Positions 13,091-24,232 of a stretch of 64,000 nucleotides of DNA are shown one piece after another. A program made the position numbers and the translations under genes. The DNA is from Pseudisothecium myosuroides. Lineage: Eukaryota > Streptophyta > Bryopsida > Hypnales > Lembophyllaceae. The stretch covers positions 22,754,001 through 22,818,000 of the forward strand of contig OX637293.1 in NCBI GenBank assembly GCA_951799445.1, written 5' to 3'. The first letter of the stretch is position 1; the number at the start of each line of letters is the position of its first letter. The notes beneath the pieces were generated by a model. It was not told the origin of the DNA and made no database searches. It worked only from the letters and a program-made list of their open reading frames with translations.

Positions 13091-16010
13091 TTCACAAGTG
13101 CACTTGACGTGTACTTCTTGTAGTCTTTAGATATAGGGTGAAAGGTTTATCTCTCAACTAAAAGGGCACCATTACTTTTCTCATTTCATTTGAATCAGAA
13201 ACTCCCCCAAAATTGGCAACCAAAAATATATTTTACAAATGAAGAGCAAACAACTTTGCTTAATAAACCTCAAGCACACATAAAACACACATTGGAAAAC
13301 CATATCTGAAAAAATTGAATCAGCAGTTCTTTGTTTTCAAATGAAACAAAAACACTAAAGACACGTAGATAGACCTGAAGCACACCTCAATCACAACTGA
13401 ACCTCAATTTTACTATTTTAGAAATTCATGATCTCCTTTATTCAAAAAAATAGTTTATTAAGAGTTCATATTGAATGCATTTCAAATTAGGAGAGAATTT
13501 TTCAAATGAACTTAAAGTTTACATGCATGGCACCTTATTTTCCACCCCTTCAATCATAAATTCAAATAACTATACTTTTTGTTCTTCATAAATTCAAGAA
13601 ATTTTAAGAATGTGCTTGAAAGTTGCTTGAAGAATTGAAATAAACCTTAAGCATGGTAGGAGCACACTTTAAGCACTGTATTACTACATCTGAATTTCTA
13701 AACCAGAAGAAATTCAAATTTTTACTCTTTTAATATGAAGAAATCTAAGTAGTAGGAATTTGCTTGAGGTGAACTGATGGTGGACCTCAAACGCAACTCA
13801 AGCAATTTCATTTATACTGTAAATTTTGAAATTTTGAAAAGAAGATTCTATTATCTTCAAATTTATTTAATTTGAAATGAATGGAAATAGTGAAAATGTA
13901 TACTAGATGTGCTTGAGGTGTACTTCAAGCATAATTTAAGCATTTGGTATTTTGATGAGTTGATATTGAATTATTCAATAACAGATTTAAATTAAAATCA
14001 TTTTTAGGATCCACACTACTTTGAACAGTAAAAACGTGCTTCAACCTTTAGGTGAGCTTGAAGTACACATGAAATACACCTTACGCTTTTTTTATTTATT
14101 TTTTGAAATTCGATCTTTTTATTGTAAAAGATTTCAATTTAAAGTTGTCTTTATAATCCAACATAATTTGACCCCTTAGTTTTTTTGACTAAGTTTTCAC
14201 CAAAACTGCTCCAAAACTGCCATTTCTGGTACAAGTAATAAATTTTGAAATAAAAATATTTTTGGACACTTATAACGTTGGATCTTGTAGTAAATTAATT
14301 TGAGAAGATGTGGAAAAAATATCAGAATTTTCCACGATGTCGATTGCAAGATAATAGGATTAATAGCGTTTGAACTTTGGAATGACAAAAATGCTTTTTT
14401 GGTCCCTGCCCTAAACCAGGCACCTGCATTTCACAAGGTCACATTTATATGAAAAGATGTCCAAAATGGTAGTTACTCTTTGGATTCTTTTCCTTAGACA
14501 AGTTGGCCACATGCTTCAAAATTTTTAGATCATTTGGAATTGTACAATGTACAGGAAAAAAATTGTAAGTTGAAAGAAGTAGAGAATGATTCAAATGTTC
14601 ACTAAATTGTTACAAATTTAATTATCAAATTGAAAAATGCCAATCCAAAGCGGTTGTAATATTAAAGTAAATAATGTACACCCAATGTTTTAATTTTATT
14701 TTCGAAGTTATTCAAAATTGAGTTAAATAAATGACTTCAAAGTTTTCTTTAGACTAATGATTCCATAAGTACCTTAAAGTAAGAATCCTCATAATTTTTT
14801 CTTCATTTATTGGAATTGAATGATTCGAAGCTTCCCGCGTACATATACATATGAAGAACCAATTTCTAATTTCTATTTTTTTTAAAAGTGATTTTTAAAG
14901 AAGTTTATTGGCTGCCCGAGCTGCCCAAAGATCAAACAGAACTACCTATCATGCAGTAACTTTTTAACCTTGTTGTCAAACGCTATAAAAATCATTGGGC
15001 CTTAAAGATACTCCTTCGACACATCTTGTGTTAAAATTTTAAAGAAAAAAAATAAAAATTGCATTTGTACGGAGCTGTTCAAAATCGCTATGTTGCCAAC
15101 AAATGGTGTTTGTTGCTTTAGTGGTTAAACGATACAAATGTGCTTGAGGTGTGTTTCACGTCTATCTGAAGCACACGCCATTATTTTTTTTTTCCCTAGT
15201 ACATTTGATTTTTTTTTTGACTTCTTTATAATGCACTGAAAATGAAGGAAGTATTTTGCCCGTTCGACCTTAGGTCTATAAGTCTATTTAAGCACACTTC
15301 AAACTTTTCATGATTTCGATTGGCATTTATATGAAAAGAATTGAATTCAACAAAATATATAAATTATTCGAGGTATCTTGACAAGATGGAATTTGCTTGA
15401 AATATGCTTCAACTAGAACTCAGGCATACTTCAATCACTTTTACTTATGCTTTTCATTTTGGAAATTAGCATTTCATTTTAAAATTCATCATCATTTCAA
15501 AGCAATGCAAATAGAAGAGATGATTTGTAGATGTGCGTGACGTCTATTGTTAGCGCACTTTGAGAACCTTATGATTTCATTTAGTACACTTAGTAGAAGG
15601 TTTCAATTTGAAATTATTTTTATGATCCAACCGACCAACCATAAGATAATAGTGGAAATATACTTCAATTTTGCTTCAAGGTTACTTCATGCAAAAGTAA
15701 AGTATTTTTAATCCAAGTTAAATTTTTCATAGCTTCTTATTCCAAGGCAATTTCATTAGACGAAGTCACGAAGTGCGCTTCAAGTGTGCTTTATGTGTTC
15801 TTGACGTGAACCTCAAGCATACCTTAAACCCACCCAAACATTTGTAGTCCAATTTTGAAATTTCAAAGAACGTTTTTATTTTTGAGGTGATTATTTTTTA
15901 AAAGCAGTAATAATTGTATAAGTGTGCTTGAGGTGTGCTTCATGTTTACTTGAGGCACATCTGAAGCACACAATCATTTGATATCGAATGAGGAACGTAA
16001 AGAACTCATT
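13091..16010. repeat. Satellite-like array with recurring GTGCTTGAGGTG motifs, interrupted by a B element
   Basis: GTGCTTGAGGTGTGCTTCA-like motifs, or their complement TGAAGCACACCTCAAGCAC, recur about every 110-150 bp. They are seen near 13230, 13375, 13620, 13765, 13910, 14040, 15140, 15395, 15530, 15770 and 15925. The DNA between them is more variable. Copy B2 (14172-15124) splits the array. No gene was found. Confidence 0.5.
14172..15124. mobile_element. TTAA-type element, family B (copy B2)
   Basis: 953 bp beginning CCCCTTAG after TTGA (14168-14171, a decayed TTAA) and ending GCTTTAGTGG before TTAA (15125-15128). The interior closely matches B3 and B4. It sits inside the satellite-like array and is therefore younger than the array. 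Confidence 0.75.
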
Positions 16011-16089
16011 TGAACTTTGAGTTAGTGACTTATTTCTGGTCCACGTGAACTTCATGAGTCCATATGTGGTGCATTTTCGCTTCAGATTT

Positions 16090-16669
16090 ATTCTCCGGAC
16101 CGATGTGCCAAGCGACCGACCGATTTCCCGACCTCTGTCCAGACCGCTCGGACGACCGCTCTAAAAGCCGACCGAAATCGTGACCGACCGAAAACCCCAC
16201 TGATCGACCGAGAAGCCGACCGAAAAGCTGACCAACCGAAATGCCGACCGAAAACCGGAGACCGAAAACCTGACCGACCGAAAACCCGACCGAAAACCCG
16301 ACCGACCGAAATCCCGACCGAAAACCTGACCGACCGAAAACCCGACCGAAAACCCGACCGACCGAAATCCCGACCGAAAACCTGACCGACTGAAAACCCG
16401 ACCGACCGAAATCCCGACCGAAAACCTGACCGACTGAAAACCCGACCGAATAACTGACTGAAAAACTGACCGACCGAAAACCCGACCGAACGATCGGACG
16501 ACCGACTCCGTCCACGCCGTCCGCCTTTTCCGTCCGCTCCTTCGTCGGTGGCCGTGCGATCAGCAGACCGACAGATGAGAACCGCAGGATCTTGGGGTCG
16601 GTCGGCCTGCCGTCCGATTTGGACGTACGCAACCGCCTCGGCTGCTCCGCCGACCGAACGCATAAATAG
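16090..16669 (+). promoter_or_regulatory. Minisatellite of CGACCGACCGAAAACC units with TATA-like box, upstream of the UIM gene
   Basis: At about 16105-16500, 12- and 16-bp units (CCCGACCGAAAA and CCCGACCGACCGAAAA) are repeated with small changes. By eye they carry about a dozen ACCGAC and a few GCCGAC cores, the sequence bound by plant DREB/CBF factors. A TATA-like ATAAATAG (16662-16669) and a GGGGCGGA tract follow, about 285 bp before the ATG at 16953. Because units are multiples of 3, the minus strand stays open for about 200 codons (Ser-Val-Gly-Phe / Gly-Arg-Val-Phe repeats). That is judged a by-product. Confidence 0.6.
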
Positions 16670-16952
16670 CGGGGCGGAACCTCATTTCTTCACAGTTCCT
16701 TCCCGACCGGAGTGGGCACATCCAGCGCCTTTGGGTATCTGCGCGCCCCTTCCGGCTTGGTGTGTGAGGGACTGGGCTGGGACACTGAAGTGCTTTCAGT
16801 ACTTCAGTGCTAGTTATGTGTTGCGGTTGAGTGACTATTGTACCGTTTCAATTAATAATTCACTTACTAAAATTCTCGAGTATTTGGACCACGCGTTGCA
16901 CAATCGAAATTGAAATTTACAATTTGTTGTTTTCAATTTTCAAAAGATCATC

Positions 16953-18059
16953 ATGTCACACGGATCACCAAGGGGCAAAGGCAAGAAGGCCAAAAGGGGA
17001 ATATCGCAGGACATAAATTGGGATGATTAGGCTAACCCATTTTGTGTAGCTGAGCCTGGATGGGATGATGAGGAGGAGAAATTGTGGACCTCCACAATGT
17101 GCAAAAAGTACGTGAAAATGACACACGTCTCCAAACTTTGGTCACGTGAACGCACGCTTTATCAACATCCCCGTTGGGAAGGTCAAATCAGCACATGTAA
17201 GAGCAAGCACTTTGTGCAACGGTACAAGGAAATCCAAAAAGCAGCAGGTTTACCAAACAACAAACCAAATATAATGTTGTATGGTGTCATGGCCATGATT
17301 TGGGCAGAGATTGTACTCCACAAAGAAGTGGATTGGCGCACTATTCCGGGTAAAGATGTACACAAATTGAATCGCAGCGCCCACGTGATTGATTCGAACT
17401 GGGAAGGTCCGAGCGATTGTATGTACGAGTGGTCTAATCGAGGATTTGGCCATCTTCCCACAGTTGTATTGCCGGATGCAGAGGATGAACTCGATGACGA
17501 AGATGATGATGCTCCTGCACCCGTAACATTTGGAGGAAGACACGAACGCCAAGAAGAACGAGACAACATACAATACGAACAAGAAATGCATGAGGCAATG
17601 CGAAGAAGCCTAGAAGATCATGGTCGACAGCCTGGGCACGATAGGTCATACGGACATGACCGTGGTGCATATGGCCCACCACAAGGTGGAAGTCATTCTC
17701 AATATGCTAATGATCCCCGAGGTGAATCTCAAGGCAGAGAAAGAACCCATGGAACCGTACAGTATGGTGGTTCCAGCGAAGGAGGCTCACAATACTACGG
17801 TGGAACCACTGGAGGTGGGTCATATGAACATCACGGGAGCTCCTATTATAGTCGTCCAAACGAAGATCGCTCTGACCACAACGTTTCAGCTCCTCCACCA
17901 ACTTTTGGAGGTCCTGGCTACGGCAATTATGGACAAACAGGTGCATCAAGTGGACGTGGAGACATCTATGGTGGAGGTCCATATCTTGGGATTTATGGGT
18001 CTGCTTCTACTGGGCCAAGTCAGAGAGATGACACCGATTCAGATTCCGAGGAGGAATAG
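16953..18059 (+). CDS. Protein with shared N-terminal domain, ubiquitin-interacting motif and Gly/Tyr-rich tail; early in-frame TAG
   Basis: The frame has 369 codons from the ATG at 16953. A TAG at 17028-17030 follows 25 codons in; the next in-frame ATG is at 17097. The N-terminus is basic (PRGKGKKAKR). The next 110 residues or so match the start of the RING frame at 7985-11380 (AEPGW, WTS, CKKYVKM, VDWRT). A strongly acidic stretch follows near 17490. A helix at 17574-17618 (EQEMHEAMRRSLED) fits the ubiquitin-interacting motif: acidic residues, hydrophobic-x-x-Ala-x-x-x-Ser-x-x-acidic. The last 150 residues are rich in Gly, Tyr, Ser and His, resembling a low-complexity condensate-forming tail. 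Ubiquitin binding is inferred. The early TAG may make it a pseudogene, or translation may begin at 17097 and lose part of the domain. Confidence 0.65.
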
Positions 18060-18571
18060 TGTGTATTGTTGTAACGACTTTCTTTTAGAATACGATCATG
18101 TATATTGTTAAATGTACATGCAATGTTTTTTCATGCCAAGCGTAGTACAATTATCTTGTTGAATTGTAGTACTGTATTTCGCACTATAGATAGAATGGCC
18201 TTTTTTGAGAATATGTGAGACATTGGTAGGTATTTGAGATTACCATTATTGAATACCATTTTCTGTGTAACCAGTTTTTTTTATTAATATAAATATTGTA
18301 CCGGATCGCTTTCTCCCATCATCTCATGTTCAAGTCAATATAGACTCTCCAATGAAAAGCATAGTCCAAATATACAACAAAAACATTGAATTGCTTTTAA
18401 ACCTTGAAATCCTAAGTCTATCATTTTTTCAAAAAGCTATAGAAAATTAGAAATTGTCACCTTGGCTGCATTTGTCTTCAGTTAGTTGGGTGTTGTATGT
18501 GAATGTATAAAGTCGGATTGCATGAAAGGAAGGTGTAAACATTTGAAGTTGGAGAAATTGGGTGTTTTCAA
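18060..18571. other. 3' flank of the UIM gene, nothing else recognised
   Basis: AT-rich DNA with AATATAAATATTG-like stretches that could hold polyadenylation signals for the upstream gene. No other feature was recognised before the A element at 18572. Confidence 0.4.
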
Positions 18572-19503
18572 CCCTTGAAGTTCGAAGGTCATTTTTTGGT
18601 TTACAAACACCCGAAGCTGCCATTTTTGCTGCATTCACCCATGAATCCTTTTCTTTTCTTTTTTTTTCCAATCTAAGCGTACGATCTTGTACTTCACTTA
18701 TTGTAGATGATGTTGTCAAAATTTCATGAAGTTTCACTGTATAGGTTGAGGTTATTAGCATTTGAAGTCGAAAAAGATTTTTTTTTTGAATACTGGCTTT
18801 CAGTTTTTGGTGAATTTGATCGCTAGTTGTGGAATATTTTTGAAATACAAACATTGAATTTAAGGTTTTATGTGTTGGAGACGTAAGTTGAAAGTCTATA
18901 TTTTTCTTAAAAAAGGAACACTTTATTTTCATTATTTTCATTATTATTAAATAGAACTATAGAAGTACGTCGAAGACAAGAAAGAAAAAAAATTGTTAGT
19001 AGATCTTACATAGGGTTGAAGTATAATGATCCCATTGGTGAGATTATTTGAGCTAGAGAACACAACATTTTGAAAAAAAAAATTTGAAAAGTTGTGGGAA
19101 TTGCATTGATAAAAGAGTTCTACACTTCTACAAGTCATTTTCCTAAGAAGATGCTCAAATTCCCTGAAAAGCAAAGCTCTCCATAACTTTTCCATTATTA
19201 ATCCAAACAGAATGAATGGAAGGTTCGCATATAGAGAGAATTATAAAAATTTTGAAGAAAAGGAAAAAAAATCATTTTTTCTGTTTGCCAAATAATTTGT
19301 GCTTCCCGTCAAGTTCAATTTCAGAGTTTTTTTGGTGTAACTTCTACTCCCAGGCACCAATTGAAATAAAAACATATTATGACAAAGCTAATCAACTTTC
19401 CTATGAAATACGAAAGTTTCAGAACGTTTTATTACAAATTGAGGTTAGAGGTAACCGCTCAAAATTCCCTTTGTCTTGGAACGAGACAATGGAAGTTCTG
19501 GGG
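18572..19503. mobile_element. Diverged family A copy (A5)
   Basis: About 932 bp. It begins CCCTTGAAG after TCAA and ends GTTCTGGGG before TTCAA, both decayed TTAA sites. The interior follows family A in order, including the CATTTTTGCTGCATTCA start, the GATTATTTGAGCTAGA block and the TCCCAGGCACCAATTGAAA block. Confidence 0.65.
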
Positions 19504-19864
19504 TTCAACATTGGATGTGCATTTTGGGCTCCATCAAGTGGACTATCATTAGGAGAAATATTTCGCACCATGGATCTTTAGTGTACAATTTCTTATCCCC
19601 AAGAATGCAGTTGAAAACTTAAAAAACTCTTCTAAGGAAGATAGAGCTCGACTTACATTCCTAAACCCGCAAGGCCGAAGGCCTTATTTTTGGCAACAAA
19701 TCTTACAATTGTGAATTGCCATTTCTATAGGAAAGAAGAGAACAATTAGAAAATTAATTTTTGGGCACATGTAGCCATAGGATCTTATACCCAACTAGTA
19801 TAAGAATTTGTGGAGCATTAGACATAATTTTGGACCACACATATTGCAAGATATTTGTGTTTAG

Positions 19865-20815
19865 CCTTTAAAGATTTTTGACTAAGTTTGTACCAAAACT
19901 ACTGTAGCACTATTGGATTCAGTATAAGTACCAAATTTTATAAACTTTTTAATGTTGGACACATATAAGCGTAGGATCTCGTAGTAAACTGGTTAGAAAA
20001 GATGCGGAAAAACTTGTAGAATTTTTCACCATCTAGATTGTAAGATAATAGTGTTTCAATCCGCAAAAGTGCTTCTTTGGTCCCTCCGGAAAACGGGGCA
20101 GCTGCACTTCACAAGGTCACATTCATTTTAAAAAATGACGAAAATTGGGGTAACTCTTTGGATTCATTCTTGAAGGCAAGTTCGGTCCATGCTTGACAAT
20201 TTTCAGATCATTTACAATTGTACAACACATAGGAAAAAAATACAAAATAGAAAAAAGTAGAGGATGATTGAAAACACTAAATTGTTAGGAATTTGATGAA
20301 GGAATTGAAAAATGCCAGTCCCAATGGTTGTGATGTTGAAATAAAGAATCTTGAAACCCTATATTTTTTTTTTTTCCCAGAAATACTGAAATTTGAATTA
20401 AACAAATGACTTTGATTTTTTTTTGGGAGTAAGGATTGAAAAAATACCGTCAAACTAAAAATCCGCTTGAGTTTTGGCTTGGTGATCGGAATGGATTAAT
20501 GGAATGATTCAAAGCTTCTTTTGTTTATACAAATCTGAAGAACCAATTTTAAATTTTAATTTTTGAAGCAAGTGATTTTTGAAGACGTTTTCTTGCTGCC
20601 TGAGCTGCCCAGAGATAAAAAAAAATACTTATCATGCAAAACCTTTCTGACCTTGTGGTTAGATGTTATGAAATTATTGGGCCTGATCCGCCTGAAAGCT
20701 ACTCGGAGAGCACATCGTGTGTGAAAATTTGAAATAATGAAAATAAAAATTCTATGCATAATAAACTATCCAAAATTGATATCTTGCCCAAAAATAGTAT
20801 TTGGGCCTATAGGCG
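19865..20815. mobile_element. Family B copy B3, inserted in A0
   Basis: 951 bp with ends CCTTTAAAG and GCCTATAGGCG. The left flank reads TTAG (19861-19864) and the right flank TTAA (20816-20819). In intact A copies this position reads GCGTTTAAAGTG, which contains one TTAA. The insertion therefore duplicated TTAA. Confidence 0.8.
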
Positions 20816-21041
20816 TTAAAGTGGAGAAAAGAAGTTCTTAAAGACATTATGGAATGCAGTGTTTTGATTTTGAAGATTTCGCACTTGAAATTTTTGCAAT
20901 AGTGAGTTGTGAGCTTTGAATCTGGAAGTTGGAGAATTGTCTTGGTAGTTTAGCCGAGAGGAAATTAAAAAAAAATTTAATTGTCAAAATTTTTTATTAT
21001 TCATATATGGAAGTGCCAAGGTGGATACAATGAATCATTAA

Positions 21042-21966
21042 CCCCTAAAGTCCCAAGGCCATTTTTCTGTCAAAAACCACTCAAAACTGCCATTTTTGCT
21101 GCGTTCATCCAAGAACACAAAAAAAATCATTTTTTAATAATATAACCGTAGGATCTTGTACTTCACTTGTTAAAGATCATGTGGTAAAAGTTTCATGAAG
21201 TTTGACCGTACGGATTGGAAAATATTAACATTTGAAGTTGGAAAAAGAAGCTTTTTTGAACTGTGGCCTGTAATTTCAGATGATTTTGACCGCCATTTGT
21301 GGAATTTTTTTGCACTATAGACTTTGAATTTAAAATTTTTTATGTTGAATATGTGAGTTGAGAGTCTATAAAAAAAATTTCAAAGAAAAAACACTTGATC
21401 TTCATTCTTTAAAAAATTGTTAAGTAGACGTAGGTCCAAGATTGAAGGAAAAACTAAATCGTTAATAGCTCTTAGACGGGATTGAAATACAATAATCCCA
21501 ACGGTGAGATTGTTTTAGCAAGCAAACACAACATCCTCAAAAAAAAAAAAATGAAAAACTGTGAAAATTGCATTCAGAAATGAACCCTACAAGTTATTTT
21601 TTTCAGGAAGATGCTCTAAGTGCCCCAAAAGTAAGATTGTCCATAACTTTCTCATAACAAATCCAAATGGAATGAATCAAAGCTTCAGATTTAGACAGAG
21701 ATATATTCTTTCAGAGAAAAATGTCAAAAAAAAAAAAGTTGACTTTTTGCAAAAAAATTTTTGCTGCCCGCCGAGTTCGGTTTGAGGGGTTTTGTGGTAT
21801 AACTTTTGCTCCCAGGCACCAATTGAAAAAAAAATTATATTCCCACGAAGCTTAGCAGTTTCTCTATCTTCACTAAAAGTTTCAAAAAATCACGACAAAA
21901 ATTCAGCCCGCAGGTACCTGCCCGAAATCTGATTTGTCCCCCAAGGGGACAATGGGACTTTAGGGG
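21042..21966. mobile_element. Family A copy A2, inserted in A0
   Basis: 925 bp, CCCCTAAAG to CTTTAGGGG, with intact TTAA on both sides (21038-21041 and 21967-21970). It is close to A1 along its full length. It lies within A0 in an AT-rich stretch that in A1 reads AAAATATTAATATC. Confidence 0.85.
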
Positions 21967-22374
21967 TTAAATTTTAATATCTTTTGCATTAAATAAGACT
22001 AGGGTAATTCAATGGTAAGATTATTGTAGCCCAAAAAAATGAACCACACAGACCTGTTTCTGTGAAAAAAAAAATTGAAGAAATTGCATTCATCAATGAA
22101 ATTCTACAAGTTCGTTTTCTCAAGTGCCTTGAAAATAAGATTGTGTAAAACTATTTGTAACCAATTGAAATGGAATGAATGAAAGATTTCTAGGTAGACA
22201 ACAGTAGCACGAATGGGAAAAAAATCCCCTCAAAAAAACTTCCTTTTGGGCTGCCCTCAGCCCTCCTCTTCCCTATTTTCAGCTTATTTCAGCAGAACTT
22301 TGGATTTCCGGAATGTAGGCACGGTTGCGAAAAAAATTCTATTTCCATCTTTCTACGAACTTAAAAAAACCAGT

Positions 22375-22495
22375 GACTCCCCGCCGACCGCCCAGTCTGC
22401 CGACCGCCGACTGTGCCGACCGCGAGTCGAACCCTAATCTGTCACCGCCGTCCGATGCGGCGGATGGAGCGGTCGGGGCGACCGCAAACTATAAG
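22375..22495 (+). promoter_or_regulatory. CGACCGC/GGTCGG-rich promoter block with TATA-like box, upstream of the kinase gene
   Basis: A short GC-rich block with several GCCGACCG motifs and GGAGCGGTCGGGGCG ends at a TATA-like TATAAG (22490-22495), followed by AGGGGCGGAC. The kinase ATG is about 250 bp downstream at 22748. The layout matches the blocks before the hAT, RING and UIM genes. Confidence 0.55.
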
Positions 22496-22747
22496 AGGGG
22501 CGGACGGCCAGACCGCTCCCTCACTTTTGCTATCCCCCTTGCCTTGTGCAAGCGTGGAGCGGAGAGCTTGGTGGTTTGTCCTCCATTGGCTCCTCTCCTT
22601 GGGAAAGCAAGAGTCCGGTTTTGGGGGCCACTTATTGCCAATTTTTTTGACAACTTGATTGCAGATTACGTGTACTCCAGAGTGAAGTGAAATCGCGACT
22701 GGTAATTTTCATTACCGATTGTAATTAAATACCGGTAGTTCATCAAG

Positions 22748-24232
22748 ATGCCAAGGGCAAAGAAGGCTGCAAAGAGGTGAGACGGGGTGCAATCAGGGCA
22801 ACCAAGTATCAAAGAGTTGAAGGAAATTCCCTCTGATGCATGCAAGAACTTTCTCATCGAATTCACCTTGAAATTCTTTGAGTCTGAAACCACTCTTTCC
22901 TTGGACAATAAATACATCAGATACCAAGAGGAGTGCCCAAAAAAATTCATGGATGATATGTCGCAGAAGATGATGGAAGCCCTTCACGTTCCTGAATGGC
23001 ATCATGAAATGGAGAAGAAGGGCTTTGTGAAATTCCTTCACAACAGGGCGTATGATGCGTTGTGGAATTCCAAAGTGGTTCTCGCAAAATATGTGAAGCA
23101 ACACCGCGCCGATGATGAAGCCTTTCAAGAAGTTATCCTCAAAGCTGATTTATTCACGAAGCGGTGCAAGCCATTTGCTAACACGCGCAATAGAAGGAAA
23201 TCAATGACATGGTGGAATAGCGATGATGGAAAGGATGAATTGTACCATGGCAGGAGACATCTCATTGCACTTCCAGATACGGCACAAGTGATTGCCCAAG
23301 ATGATAAAATTATAAAGGGTGGATATGCTACTATTCGGAGGGTCCGAATTGAAGGATGTGCTCCTATAGTACCGTTTTGGGAGTTTGCAGCAAAGAGATC
23401 TCACCAACACAATAAAAGGCCTGAGTTAGCGAAGTTGGAACACCTGAACGAATCAATGGCAGTGAGGATTGCGCACCCTGGAGTAATACGTTTTTTTACA
23501 GTGCATGCAACAAGGAATGAAGGGTACTCCTATTGGTGGAATGGTAGGACACTGCGAAATATGCTGAACATGGATAATGATTATCCAGACAACATACAGG
23601 TTCGGTTGATGTATGACAATCCATCGGAAGAAGAGGTGATTAACGCTTTCCGCCTCGCTCGATTCAGGAAGAAGCGAACGGAACTTACGTGGGCGTTCGT
23701 GCACATTATGAATGCAGTGCATGTTGCTGGACATCTCCACAATGATATTTCTCCAGACAACATCATGTTTCACTTTCCCGACGATGAGTCACATGTGTAT
23801 GTTGGAATTTGTGATTGGGGCTTAACTAGCTTAGCTAGTGAACGTTCTAAATCCTTGTACACATTCACATCTGCCATTCAGAGGGATCAAACTTTGACAC
23901 AGAGGTGGTGGTTGGATCCCAGTAGCGCCTACTTGCACAAAATTGATGCGAATGAGGACGTCATTCCAAGGTTATCATGTGAAACGGAAGCATATGCGGT
24001 TGCTAAAATAGCTCAGAGGATGAACAGGCAGTGCATGTCCGAGGCTTACACTGCATTGCAGAAGGAAACTCCACAATGCAGCAGATTCGAACACCACACA
24101 TTGGGACTGGCGTTTCACGAGTACTTACAACGGGTCATCAGAAAAGAAAGCACTTTGGCTCACGTCGTGAATCGATTCTGCACTACTTTCAAGTTTCCTA
24201 TGCCTGATGAATATTTCCGGCAATCATACTAA
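22748..24232 (+). CDS. Protein-kinase-like protein; early in-frame TGA
   Basis: The frame has 495 codons from the ATG at 22748. It starts MPRAKKAAKR and is then interrupted by TGA at 22778-22780. The next in-frame ATG is about 54 codons further on and would still leave the whole kinase region. Numbering from 22787, a Gly-rich loop (KGGYATIRR) lies near 177-185 and the ATP-binding Lys in FAAKRS near 203. The catalytic loop HNDISPDNIMF is at 318-328, with Asp 320 and Asn 325 present. The metal-binding motif reads CDWG in place of DFG at 342-345, keeping the Asp. The 170 residues before the kinase region match nothing I recognise. Key residues are intact, so activity is possible; substrate and pathway are unknown. 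The basic N-terminus resembles that of the UIM gene and could be a nuclear localisation signal. Confidence 0.7.

Larger units (their letters stand above)
19666..22370. mobile_element. Old family A copy (A0) split by two younger insertions
   Basis: A-like sequence starts after TAAA at 19662-19665 and runs to about 19860. It is cut by B3 (19865-20815), resumes at 20816 and is cut again by A2 (21042-21966). It resumes near 21967 and stops near 22370, where the GC-rich promoter block of the kinase gene begins. The pieces join in family A order, so the nesting is secure. The A terminus expected after 22370 is absent. Confidence 0.7.

Noticed and set aside
16030..16663. Minus-strand frames of 191-200 codons across the CGACCG minisatellite
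   Set aside because: Translation is a simple repeat in more than one frame, caused by unit lengths that are multiples of 3; no start context, domain or conserved frame supports a protein.
1286..24232. RNA editing or stop-codon readthrough as the explanation for the in-frame stops
   Set aside because: Stop-correcting U-to-C editing is known from plant organelles, whereas this DNA appears nuclear; methylation-linked mutation is simpler. It could still be excluded with cDNA.
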